Assembly (NCBI RefSeq): GCF_000203815.1
Contig: NW_004457729.1
Coordinates: 2,418,674-2,482,673, forward strand
Length of the DNA stretch: 64,000 nucleotides
Reading direction: 5' to 3'
Source of the DNA: Cavenderia fasciculata
Lineage: Eukaryota > Evosea > Eumycetozoa > Acytosteliales > Cavenderiaceae
The notes under the pieces are model-generated. The model had not been told where the DNA came from. It did not search any database and saw only the letters and a program-made list of their open reading frames with translations. This document shows positions 36,205-46,907 of this stretch, piece by piece (position 1 is the first letter of the stretch; each line of letters starts with the position of its first letter). The translations under genes and the position numbers were made by a program.

Positions 36205-36621
36205 ATGAGTAATTGTCAACCACCACCAAATCAAATAAGAGTATGTGTAGGAGACACACAAGAGTTGACAGCACTTGTAACAAATGATTTATTGGCAACC
36301 AATGTTGGAAGTGGAGATGTAGAAGTATTATCGACACCTTCGTTGATAGCATTATTTGAACGTGTATCATGTGATCTTTTACGTGGTAATATCGATGCCA
36401 ACATGACAACTGTAGGAACATCAATCAATGTACAACATCTAGATGCTACACCACTTGGAATACAAGTCAGAGTTATTGCTACTGTCACTTCAGTCGAGAG
36501 TAAAAAGGTATCATTCAAATGTGAAGCATTTGACACTAAAAAGATTGGTGAAGGAACACATGAAAGATACTTGGTTAATAGAGATAGATTTTTGGAAAGA
36601 GCAAATTCTAAAAGGGTTTAA
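36205..36621 (+). CDS. Hotdog thioesterase of the fluoroacetyl-CoA thioesterase (FlK) type
   Basis: Single exon, 138 residues, with the start placed at 36205 because the frame upstream is AT-rich leader. The hotdog fold is read from GSGDVEVLSTPSLIALFE, TTVGTSINVQHLDATPLG and VSFKCEAFDTKKIGEGTHER. T44, E52 and H78 have exactly the spacing of the FlK catalytic triad (Thr42, Glu50, His76). Family members hydrolyse small acyl-CoA thioesters; most are bacterial and act on compounds other than fluoroacetyl-CoA. There is no targeting peptide, so cytosolic. It is divergent from the SNARE gene, with 264 bases between the start codons. The true substrate cannot be read from sequence. Confidence 0.88.
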   Translation: MSNCQPPPNQIRVCVGDTQELTALVTNDLLATNVGSGDVEVLSTPSLIALFERVSCDLLRGNIDANMTTVGTSINVQHLDATPLGIQVRVIATVTSVESKKVSFKCEAFDTKKIGEGTHERYLVNRDRFLERANSKRV

Positions 36622-36911
36622 ATCAAAATAGATAAGAAAGATAGAATAATTAATAATAATATTATTTTTAAAAATTGTATAAATACAACAAGCATTTTAT
36701 TTTATTTGTATATAAATATGGATGGAAAATATATATTATATGATATATTTAAGAGAATGATATGAATATTATATTATTATTATTAAAGGTTTACTTATTA
36801 TTATTATTATTAATTAATTACTTATTAATTATTTTTTTTTGATTATTCGTTAGTATATTATTATATTATATTATATTGATTGATTATTTTAGATTTAAAT
36901 TATTAAATTGC

Positions 36912-38288
36912 TTATTGAGCATTTGGAAGTGGGTTTGGTTGGAAATAGTAAACATTTGGTTGATTAACGTTGTAATAATAATAACCTTGTGGAAGAGATG
37001 ATGCTTGGACCATGGATGGTGGTTGGATAGAGACGGTTGGAGCTGGTTGAGAGACGGTGACGACTGGAGCTGGTTCAGCGACGACTGGAGCAACAAGGAC
37101 AGCAGAGTTGGTAGCAATGGCGATAGCAGCCATTCTTTCCTCTTCCATTTGTTTGTTACGTGAACGGAGTTGTTGGAGTCTGTTTTCGAGGCTGATCTTC
37201 TTTTCGGCTCTTTCCTTCTTTTGTTCTTCAGTGACGATTGGGTTGATGTATCTAGTGATGGATGAGATAATGTCATCAAACTCTCTCTTGATGGTACCAC
37301 CAACTCTCAAGACGTTGTCCTTGATCTTCCAACTGTCGATTTCCTCCTTGATCGATTTGAGTGCCTTTTCAGTACGTTCGAGTGATACGTTGAAATAAGA
37401 TTCCATTTGCTCGATGGCACGTTCGATATCTTCGACCAACTTCTTTGGCATCTCTCTCTTTTCCTCTTCCTCTCCTTCGAGACAGTGGTGGTGAATGACG
37501 ATTTCATTTGGTTTCTTGTGGTTGGCCATGTCGTTGTCCAAAGAGTCGCCTCCATACTTTTCTTGGTTGGCAATGACTTGGTCGATGTTGTGTTCGAGCT
37601 TGGCGACTTCTTGCTCAGACTCTTCCTTGACTCCACCGAGGAAGTTGATGCTCTTGATTTCGTTTTCGAGTTCACGCAAAGTGTTGGAGATGGATTGGAG
37701 GAGGGTGATGTCGCGTTGAGCACTTTCCAATTGTTCTTGGTCGATACGTTGGGCAACCAATGGTTCGGGGAGCGAGATGGCTTCCTCCTTGATGGCAATC
37801 GATGGAACAAGACGTTGTGGGACGACAACTGGGGTGGAGATGGGTGCAAGCTTGGCTGGAATGACCGAAGCGGCAGTGGCGGGTGGTACGACAGCTGGTA
37901 CTTGAGACCACTTGTCGCTTTCAACTGGCATGTTTGCAATGGCTGGAACAGACACAGCGACAGCTGGTGGAACAAATGCTGGGATGCTAACATGTTGTTG
38001 TTGTTGTTGTTGCTTCTCCATCAACAAGAATTCATTCAAGATACGTTCACTCTCTTCATCCAAACAGGCGTTGGTAACTGGTGGTGGGGGTGGTGGTGGG
38101 TAGACGATGTCTTGCTTTCTAGTAGCGACCACCTTTTCTCTTCTTTCCATCTCGGCAGCTTCGATCTCGGCCAACAATAAATCGACGGTTTGATCAATGT
38201 TCCAGTTGCTGCTCTTGAGAGCGTCCAATGCGTGTTCAGAGGTAACATTTGGGAACATGACTCTAATGGTGCTAAGTTTTCCTTCCAT
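36912..38288 (-). CDS. CUE-domain (ubiquitin-binding) coiled-coil protein
   Basis: Single exon, 458 residues. Residues 4-42 are a CUE domain with the MFP motif (IRVMFPNV) and the C-terminal di-leucine (DLLLAE), so it should bind ubiquitin. Then follow a Pro/Val/Ala-rich linker with a six-Gln tract, two long helical Glu/Lys-rich segments (about 190-260 and 280-350) and a second short coil (KKERAEKKISLENRLQQL). The tail is Pro/Val/Tyr-rich, ending QPNPLPNAQ. Codons are strongly biased to C/G in third position, as in highly expressed genes, unlike most neighbours. I do not recognise an orthologue; an adaptor in ubiquitin-dependent traffic or degradation is plausible. Confidence 0.85.
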   Translation of the reverse strand: MEGKLSTIRVMFPNVTSEHALDALKSSNWNIDQTVDLLLAEIEAAEMERREKVVATRKQDIVYPPPPPPPVTNACLDEESERILNEFLLMEKQQQQQQHVSIPAFVPPAVAVSVPAIANMPVESDKWSQVPAVVPPATAASVIPAKLAPISTPVVVPQRLVPSIAIKEEAISLPEPLVAQRIDQEQLESAQRDITLLQSISNTLRELENEIKSINFLGGVKEESEQEVAKLEHNIDQVIANQEKYGGDSLDNDMANHKKPNEIVIHHHCLEGEEEEKREMPKKLVEDIERAIEQMESYFNVSLERTEKALKSIKEEIDSWKIKDNVLRVGGTIKREFDDIISSITRYINPIVTEEQKKERAEKKISLENRLQQLRSRNKQMEEERMAAIAIATNSAVLVAPVVAEPAPVVTVSQPAPTVSIQPPSMVQASSLPQGYYYYNVNQPNVYYFQPNPLPNAQ

Positions 38289-40388
38289 TTCTTTTTCTTT
38301 CTTTTTTTAAATATGAGGGTTTGTTGTTGATTATAAATATTAATTTGATATTTGTTGTGGTTGAGAGATAAAAAATAATAGAAAAAAGATGATAATTTGA
38401 TCTTTGTTTCTTTAGAATCTAGAAAAAAGTAAAAGATAGATGAATAATAAAAAAAAAAAATTATTAATATAAAAATAAAAATACTTTTTAAAAAAAAGGT
38501 AAAAATTAAAATTTAATGCATCTGCACAACTAATTGGATAAGATGATAAAAAAAACAATAACAATTATTTGTGTTTGTTTGGAAATTTTGAAGATGTGTA
38601 TGTAATGTTCGCTTTTTTTAATTACTTTTTTTGAATAAAATAATAAATAATAATAATAGTGAATTTTAAAGTGGTATATGTGTAGTAGTAACTGTATCAC
38701 TTTCCTCACTGTCAAATTATAATATTATTATTATTACTATTATCTTTGTTATTTTTAGTACAAGGTTGTTTTTTAATAATATTATTATTAGATTTTAAAT
38801 GATGATTATTCTTAAAATAATTATAAATTATTGTTCGAATATAAATCATAATACCAAAAAAAAAAATACTAGTACTAGTTGTTGTTATTGTTGATACTTG
38901 TTAAAGATAAGTAGGGAAATAGAGATTGATTGGAAAGAGATTTTGCGAATATTGATTTTTGATATGAATCACAATCATTCAACATGAAAGAATGAATGTA
39001 GAATGATGTCATTTCAATCTATAAAATTAAAAGGAAGCATGTACACGCACGGTTGAACACAAATCACAATGTGATGTTGATTGAATTGATAAATGTAATG
39101 GTTGTACGGTTATTGTAGAATTGTCTAGTTGTAAAAACGCACCTCTCACAATAGTTGTCGAAAAACAAACAAAAATAGAGATAATAGTGATTGATGTATG
39201 TTTTTGTTTTTGAATTTTACCTTTTTGTAATTAATTAATAGATGATTGATTGTAAATGATAATTATAAAATACACTTGAAAGAGGATTGATGGATGGAAC
39301 TTTTTGGAAGGATGGATTGATGGATAGAGAAGATAGATTATAATTATAATTTATGAATTGAAAGAATGCAAAATTGATAGGTATTTATAATTATTGGAAA
39401 CGCTTAAGGAATGGATTGGATAGAGAGTGAGTAAATCGAATTTTAGGTTGATCGGTGAGAATAGAGGAGGATGAGTACAGGAATCTATCGATTAGACAAT
39501 AAATACAGGTGGTGAATGAATTAATCAAGTAATGTTATAAAGTAGGAGTATGAGAATGGGATTAACAAAAATAGAGGAGAATGAGAGATTAGGAAAACAT
39601 CGATATGACTCCTCCTCCCCCAATAATATTAATTATGTTTTTATCCTCTCTCCTCTCTCCAACACTACTCTCTCTGTTTTCCCACTTCCCACACCATACT
39701 AATCCTACCACATTAATGTTTTTGGTGTGACGATGGGTGAATGAATGAATGGTAGCATGCATGTGATAGGTGGGGTGGGTATAGACTAAATAAACAGAAT
39801 AGACAGAATTCTGTCTTTTAATTCAATGAGAACATCCAATCAAATTCATTCTTTTAAAAAAATTAAAAAATAAGATCAAACAAAATTGAATTGAATTGAA
39901 TTCGTATTACGTGTGTGTACTTGTTAATTATTACTCTGAAGTGAAATTTACCTTAATAAGGGAAAAATGAAGAGAGAAATATGTTTGTTGTGTGATTATA
40001 ATATAAGTATTAAAAAAATAAATAGAACCTTAAAAGTTGTTAAATTATGTGTGTGTGCGTGTGTGTTATTACTAATATTACTTAATAATAATAATAATTT
40101 GTCGTTTTTAGATTGAATATTTATTCTATCTTGATTTTAATTTCCCTCCTTGGTTTCCAAGAGCAGTGTATAATTTGTTTTTTTTTTTTTTTTTTGGTAA
40201 GGGCGTTGCAATCCAATTTGGAAAAGCAATTTACTTTTTTTCGACGAGTAAGATGATGAACAAACGATCTTTCATTGAATGTCATTCTTGTCATGACAAG
40301 ACGCGAGGAGTCGGTTCATTTCAACCGAAGAAATATTATTCATCAATCCATTTATCTCTCTCTCTCTCTTTCTTTGTCGGTTTGTTGG
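38289..40388. promoter_or_regulatory. 2.1 kb gene-free region upstream of the CUE gene
   Basis: AT-rich with poly-A/T blocks near 38450-38500 and 38740-38870, ACTAGTACTAGT at about 38867-38879, and a CT-rich block at 39606-39670. A perfect 14-base palindrome CTTGTCATGACAAG sits at 40287-40300. No open frame looks coding, and no RNA gene was recognised. Long for this compact window, which fits an extended promoter for the highly biased CUE gene. Confidence 0.4.
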
Positions 40389-42864
40389 TTAGAGATAATG
40401 GATTGATTCCAAATAATTTTTAATATTTTGTAAACTTGGATTTCGGTTGACAATCATTACCATTTCATCTGAAAGTATCGGTTTTAATGCTTCTATTTCA
40501 TCTTCGTTATAACTAATTTTACTATCCTCTTGGTTATCTTCTTCCTCTTCCTCTTTATCCTTTTCTTTCTTATTTTCTTTTTGTTGAATTAACCATTTTT
40601 GAAAAGGAATTAGATGATTGATGAGTAATTTAACCACTGGAAGGTTACTATTGATAATGGCACCTGATAGGATTTCCTTTTGTCGTTGTAGACCTATCAA
40701 GTCATTTTCGACGAGAAAAGAGAGTCCCGACACGGTACCAACAAACAACTTGTCTTCTCGTAGAGCCTTGCTTAGATTACTGCGTACTTCTGGCAGACGC
40801 AGTGAATGGTATTTCTTGATCTTTTTGAGCATAAACGTCATCAACTCGATATTTCCACATTTCATAGCCAAGTTGAAACAATTTGCAAATTGTTGAGCCG
40901 ATACACTCTTGATGTGATGTATGTACATAATGTCAAACATACGAGTATCTGGAACATGTGCTACAAAACTCCAAACATCCGAACCAAAGTGATCCATCGA
41001 TCTGACGTTTTTCATTTCGCAGTGACAGTCGATATAGAGGTACTCTATCATATCCATGTTTCCACCAACCACAGCATTGAATCGGTAAGGTTCTAGAGGT
41101 TCTTCATAGACTGCATCACCAATCTTGCTACGCAAATGTTTGTAGAGTACCAAGTTACCCCAAAAACAAGAGAACCGCATGAGATTGGTAACAAGTGCCG
41201 ATTTGATACTATACACCATACCATCATGATTTTTGATGAGCATCATGTAATGATCACACAACCACTTTAAATGTTCAATGGTGTAGTGACCACCGCGGGC
41301 ATTTAACGTTTCGAATATTTGCGGTGTGAATTTGGTGAGCAACAGTCTCATTGCACTGAAACCGAGTTGTTGATTCATGGCGGCATCCAACATTGATTTA
41401 TCAAATTTGATATCAATATTTTGTTTCAAGAGGAAGTACTCTAAAACATCGATATTGGAAAACATAGTGGCCAACAATACGGTATTGCTTCGAATGTATG
41501 CCTTCCATGTATCAATAAAATATTTGGCAATGGGAACCAATCTTGAATGATCCAATGCATCGTTTAATCCATAGATATGCTCTTCCTTTGTAAACTCTAC
41601 CAAATACTCTATGTCTGCCACCGACCCATATTTTGCAAGTAGTTTGTAAAGGTTGATTGGTGCATACGAATTTAAATCTTGTTGGTCATCTAATACTTTT
41701 AATGTTTTTTCGAGTAGTTCTCTAGTTGATTGGTTGGTTGGGTTTGATCCAAAATGTTGTTTAAATATTTCGTCCAATATATTTTCTGTAATGTATGCCG
41801 GTGTTGTAGAGGTCCCATAGTTTTCATCAATCAATTGATTTAGTTGATTGTTTTTTTTCGATAAATTCAAATAATATTCTAATTGCTTCTGTGCCACCAA
41901 GTTTCTCTTTCTCTTCTTTCCAATCCTCTACAACAAATAAATCTTCTTGTTTTGCATTTTCAATTTTTAATAAATGATTAATGATGATGATTGATTTGTT
42001 GTAATTATTGTTGGAGAGGAGAGGTGAAGGACTTTTCATTAACTTATGTAACATCGTACTGTACACACTTGTTGACATTTGATTGAAAATTGGTTTGGGG
42101 TCTGAAATGTAATTTTTAAATGTATGGAGATCAAATCTTTGAAACATTTGATCGAGTAGCAAGTCACGTTCGACTTGCACACCAGCATCAACATCTTTGG
42201 CAATTAAAAGAGTGAACCGGTCTTGGTAGAGTTTATAAACTAGGTCTAGCACCTCACTATTACCTGATTTTACAGCGACACCAAGTAATTCAAGTGGACG
42301 TATCTTTTTGAATCTTTTAATGTCTATGTATTTCTCACTCTTTTTTGTTGTCTCCAAACTAGCAGGCCCAATGATATAGTTACCCAACTCGCAAAAGATA
42401 TCGTGTAGATCGTCAAATGCAGATGCACGTCTAATCATATCACAAGCCATTGCAAGTGCTCTTCCAGATGGATCGGTTTCAATGCATTTTATGACTTTAA
42501 CAATCTCGATGGATGTACGTGGGGATGCCAAGTAATACCTCTTTGCACAGTCCAACAAATAGGGAGCTTTCTCGGCCAACATTTTTATAGACTCTGGTGT
42601 AAAGTGCAAATGATGTCCACTCTTCAACATGTACTCCATCAATACAAAGTGTCGGTTGTTGATTAGCCAATCTGCATCTCTGATCTGTTCGTATTTTCGT
42701 ACTCTTAACAATGCAGATGCAGAGTATGTTAGGATAGTTCGTTGATCCAACTGAGCATTAATGGTCTTTGTGTCTTGATCATTGAGTCGGTGAATCCAAT
42801 TAACCAATACTCTAAACAAGTACTTGTGATTGATAACTTTTAAAAATATTTCCTTTTCTAACAT
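40389..42864 (-). CDS. Ankyrin-like repeat protein, reading frame broken once at an A8 run
   Basis: Two long minus-strand frames, 42864-41827 and about 41900-40389, overlap by 74 bases and read as one protein of about 830 residues of the dictyostelid ankyrin-like type. It begins MLEKEIFLKVINHKYLF, and repeated helical units such as FVLMEYMLKSGHH, NIDVLEYFLLKQ and NMDMIEYLYIDCH follow. The second frame has no ATG near its beginning, so it is not a separate gene. The frames swap near a run of eight A (plus-strand T at 41851-41858); with seven the frame would be continuous. No intron with credible AT-rich sequence bridges the overlap. It may be a sequencing error, a recent mutation or true slippage. 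Function unknown; such families are numerous in dictyostelids. Confidence 0.75.
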
Positions 42865-43231
42865 TTCTTATTATTATTTTGATTATTACTATTATGATTA
42901 TTATTATATATTGACATAGAAGGAGATAATATAAAGAGAGATAATAAAGAGAGAGAATGTAAAATAAAACAATTAATGTAGTTTGTGCTACAGTCCACTG
43001 ATTTTTTAAATAGAAACTTTTTAACCAAAATCAAGAAAATCAACAGAACCAAAAATAATTAAAAATTTAATTAAATCATTTGTAAAGAGCTTATAGCGTG
43101 CCACCTGTTTAGTTGTAGCCCAAGAGCTCAACTAGACTCATTTATTCTAGACGATCGATCTGTCTATCCTCCAATCAACAAGCCAATTGTATTAGAGATC
43201 TTGACAAACTACAAAGAAGTAAATTAAAGAA
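42865..43231. promoter_or_regulatory. Divergent promoter region, ankyrin-like gene and E2 gene
   Basis: 367 bases between two start codons on opposite strands. AT-rich next to the ankyrin-like gene, more mixed (43090-43200) next to the E2 gene, where short sense-like reading frames lack an ATG and were not accepted as exons. Confidence 0.4.
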
Positions 43232-43831
43232 ATGCTTAAAAGAGTAAATAAAGTATGTTAAAGTTGGTTGAATGTACAGAATATATTCTCTAACTAATAT
43301 GTAATTCTTTTTAAAAAGGAAATGATGGATTGGTCAAATAATCATCCTAATTGGGCAACACTTGATCGATTTGATCATGATACATTAACACTTGAATTTA
43401 CTATAATGGGTCCTGTAAGAAGCTTAATCAATAATAAATGTAGATAGATATCTATTGACCCCCTTCCTTTAAATATATATATATATATTTAGCCAGATAC
43501 ACCATATTCAGGTGGAGTATTTAAAGTACATGCGAAGCTCCCTATAGACTATCCTTTCAAAAGACCATCAATGTCAATCCAAACACCAATCTATCATCCA
43601 AATATCAGTTCAAGTATATGTTGTTGTTTGATTCCTGAATTAGAGGGATGGAGTCCGATGTATACGGTTGCTCGTTGTATTGGTCAACTCTACCAAATCT
43701 TGATAGAACCTGTCATCGACCATCCCTGTGAAATTGACATATCAACTCAATTTAAAGAAAATAGAGAGTTGTTTGATTTGGTTGCCGCCGAACATACAAA
43801 ACAAAATGCAATGCCTCATCTAGCAGCATAA
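43232..43831 (+). CDS. Ubiquitin-conjugating enzyme (E2)
   Basis: Exons 43232-43252 (seven codons, MLKRVNK), 43319-43414 and 43493-43831 give 151 residues, the usual size of a bare UBC domain. The tiny first exon is supported by the resulting E2 first helix (MLKRVNKEMMDW) and by a GTATGT donor. E2 landmarks follow in order: FTIMGPPDTPYSGGVF, PIDYPFKRPSM, YHPNI, the active-site region ISSSICCCL, GWSP, and the C-terminal helices. The catalytic Cys should be C82, equivalent to C85 of UBE2D, but it is followed by C83 and C84 where other E2s have LD or similar. Which E3s or modifier it serves is unknown; ubiquitin itself is the default reading. Confidence 0.85.
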
Positions 43832-44009
43832 CACTTTGTCATCAAGAGATGACTTTAAGTCAACAAATAGATAAATGTAAATAAATTGTAATACTAATTT
43901 AAAAATAAAAAAAACTATGGTGATGATGTTCAAGTCTTGACCTCCCACCTTGTTTATTTTTAATTTCATTCAACACAAAGATATTATATAAATATATATA
44001 TATATTATA

Positions 44010-44070
44010 TATAGAGACACAGAGATATCTATCTATCTATCTATCTACTATCTATCTATCTATCTATATC
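44010..44070. repeat. (TATC)n microsatellite in the 5' leader
   Basis: A run of CTAT/ATCT units, interrupted once, ends about 20 bases before the start codon of the next gene. Confidence 0.8.
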
Positions 44071-44088
44071 TTATATTTTAAAAGAAAG

Positions 44089-46213
44089 ATGGAGAATAAA
44101 GATGTTGTAGTAATGATGTGTAATTATGGGTTTAGAGATATGACATTGAATTTAATCAAGAGTATCTCGCAACAAGACCGAGATGATAGTACTGCTATCA
44201 TTAGACCGGTTGATTGGAATAGCAAATATCTATTGTTTGCATTGGATGACAAGTCACATCAATTCTTTAGACGAAACAATATACCAAGTATCAACTTTAA
44301 GAGACAAACTATCAATCTGTGCTTTCAACATTGTCAACCGTTTACTAGCTATTGTACAGAGTGCAACCGATCAGTATGTGCAACTTGTGGTGACCATAAT
44401 CAACACAGTACAAATGTAGTAGTATCGTCGGAAACAACATCATCATCGAACCTTGGAGATCAGTACAATCAAATTGGTGAGAATGAAGAGATCAATCAAA
44501 CTCAAAAACCATTGGAAACCAACAACAATGAAGGTGTGTATGGAGAAGAGAGTGAATCGTATGGTGGTGTTGGATTCAGAGCAATATGTAATGAAAAACC
44601 ATTGGTCGTATTGGATGTATTGAAACGAGGTTATAATGTATTGTGGACAGACACTGATATCGTTTGGATGGCCGACCCGTTAAAATACATCTTACAATTG
44701 GACCTCTCATTCAACGGTCTATCGGATCTAATCATTCAACAGGATGACGATGATGTTTGTGCTGGATTCTATTACATCAAATCAAATCCAAAGACTATAA
44801 AGTATATGGAGACTGTCATTTCATTCTTGAATCCAGTGGTTGACGATCAAATTGCAATGAGACTCTTTCTCAAGGGCAATGCAATCAATCTACAACAACA
44901 TCCAGATACCAAAGACAAAGATCAAATCAAATATTTGAAATTGGATCGTGCTCTATTCCCAAATGGAACAGCATACTTTAATCTAAAGCTATCGCATCGT
45001 CGCAATGTATCACCCATCATCATTCACAATAATTGTATCATTGGTCATCGATCTAAAAAGGATAGATTCATTGATTACAATCTTTGGTTTGTAAAAGATT
45101 ATCAAGTAGATTATAAAGAAATATTTAAATTACCACCAAAAAAAGAAAAAGATGGTTCAAAAGAAAAAGAACAAGAAGAAGAAGAAATTGTACACAATCC
45201 AAAACCAATCAAAATATTTAAAGCTCATTTTGATATTGTAACTTGTGTATCTTCTTTTAATAATTTTTTATTTTCAACTTCAATTGATAAATCAATTAAA
45301 ATTTGGGATTTAAATGTAATTATAAAAAGGAATAGAAAGAAAAGATATACATATATCATCCATCTTATTAATATTATTTATTTAGGAAGGAAAACTATTA
45401 AAATCAAAATATATTCATAAAAGAGGAGCTGTTTGGGGATTAATTATAACAAATCAAATTGGTCAACGAGACATTGAATCGATGTCGTCTTCATATAAAA
45501 TTATAACAGCATCACATGACAAGACAGTACAAATATGGGATGATAAATTTAATTCAATTCAAACATTTGGTGGACACTATGAAGTAATTAATTGTATTCA
45601 ATTGGTGGATGGTGGAAATGATCATCCGACCTATTTAATTACAGGATCGGACGATCATACGATTAGAGTTTGCTCTGTCACTGATAGCACATTCAAGAGA
45701 GTGTTTTTAGGTCATTCTGGATGGGTGTCATCATTGGCTTTTCACAACAACGTCTTGTATTCATCGTCGAGTGATGAATCGATTAGATGTTGGGATTTTA
45801 CAAGTGGTCGTTGTCAAAATATCATTAGAGCACAACAAGGTTGGGTTAGATCGATTATCCTCTCTCAAGACAATAGTCGTCTCATCAGTGGTGGAAACGA
45901 CGGTTCCATTAAATTCTGGAATCTCGCCACCAACGAGTGTGAACGTACCATTGACTTGGTCACTGACAAGTCATCTGTATCCAATCTACTCCTTTTCAAC
46001 AATGTCTTGTATGCCACATTTGACAATGGTTCACTTCAATGTTTTAATGCATTCAATGGTGAATACATCACAGAGTATGAAGGTCATCCAGGTGTTCCCA
46101 TCAATACTCTATATCTTCACAATGACATTAACAATCCATTAATCATTACTGGTGCATTTGATAAATTAATTAAATCTTGGAAACCAATTACCATTGTAGC
46201 AGCCAACCAATAA
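44089..46213 (+). CDS. Glycosyltransferase (GT77-like) with inserted B-box and C-terminal WD40 propeller
   Basis: Exons 44089-45315 and 45386-46213 give 684 residues. The first 70 residues (VVVMMCNYGFRDMTLNLI, YLLFALDDKSHQFFRRNNIP) and residues 155-345 form one nucleotide-diphospho-sugar transferase domain, with the DxD metal motif WTDTDIVW at D188/D190 and the VVDDQIAM segment. Between them lies a B-box zinc finger at residues 78-106: C78, H81, C89, C92, C97, C100, H103 and H106 have the right spacing. After a KE-rich linker, about seven WD40 repeats follow from residue 380 (SIDKSIKIWDLN, SHDKTVQIWD, SDDHTIRVCSV, SDESIRCWDF, NDGSIKFWNL), enough for one propeller. There is no signal peptide or transmembrane anchor, so it is probably cytosolic or nuclear, unusual for GT77. 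The splice site lies inside the first WD repeat and is clean. Confidence 0.88.
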
Positions 46214-46315
46214 AGTAGAAGAAGAAGAAGAAAACAAATGTATCTAAAAAAGAAAAAAAAGGAATCGCTAATTTATATATTATTATTATTATTATTTACA
46301 CTTTTGATATTATTA

Positions 46316-46907
46316 TTATTTCTGTTGTTGTTGTTGTTGTTTCTTTTTAGTTTCTTCTTGTAATTGTTTGATTCTATCTTCTTGTTTTTGTTGATTTGCT
46401 TGTTGTTTGGTTGGCACCATTGTAGGTGCTGATGTTACAACAGCATCTGATTGTTTTAATGGTTTATCTTGTTTCAATGTATCTGTCGATGATGAACCCC
46501 AACCAAACCATCTTGATAAGAATCCTTTTTGTGCATCAACACTATTATTATTCTTTGTAGTACTGTCACTGACAGATGGTAAAACCTCTACTTCCTTTTC
46601 AGCAAAGTATACAATCTTATCACCTTTGGTCGAATCAACAATACGTTTCATAATCTTTACATTATTCTCGTGATATAATTTAAGTGTTTCTGGTTGTTCT
46701 TGTTTGAATTGCTGTAATATATACATATATAGGTAGTTAGAGATAGTAGAGAACTTGTGTTAATATCAATGTAATGTAGATCTATTTTATCATATGTACC
46801 GATAAATCTTTATCACCATCACGCATGAGTATCCATGTAATTCCTGTTCCAACAGCAACAGGTGTAAAGAATGCAATCACATATTTATACCATGGTGAAG
46901 TCGACAT
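46316..46907 (-). CDS. Small single-pass membrane protein, possibly a mitochondrial assembly factor
   Basis: Exons 46907-46800 and 46711-46316 give 167 residues. An N-terminal hydrophobic segment (YVIAFFTPVAVGTGITWIL) is followed by a charged helix (ETLKLYHENNVKIMKRIV), a middle part with RWFGWG, and a Lys/Gln tail ending in a Gln tract. The layout of one N-terminal membrane helix followed by a Tyr-x-x-Asn-containing helix is faintly like CBP4/UQCC3 assembly factors of complex III, but there is no decisive motif. It is convergent with the WD40 gene, 102 bases apart. I regard the protein as real and its function as unknown. Confidence 0.7.

Noticed and set aside
40166-40423. 85-codon open frame after the ankyrin-like gene
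   Set aside because: It starts in a poly-T tract and overlaps the end of a well-supported gene on the other strand.
43090-43231. Possible extra upstream exon of the E2 gene
   Set aside because: A frame reading CIRDLDKLQRSKLKKCLK looks E2-like, but it has no ATG, and the tiny exon MLKRVNK fits the first helix better.
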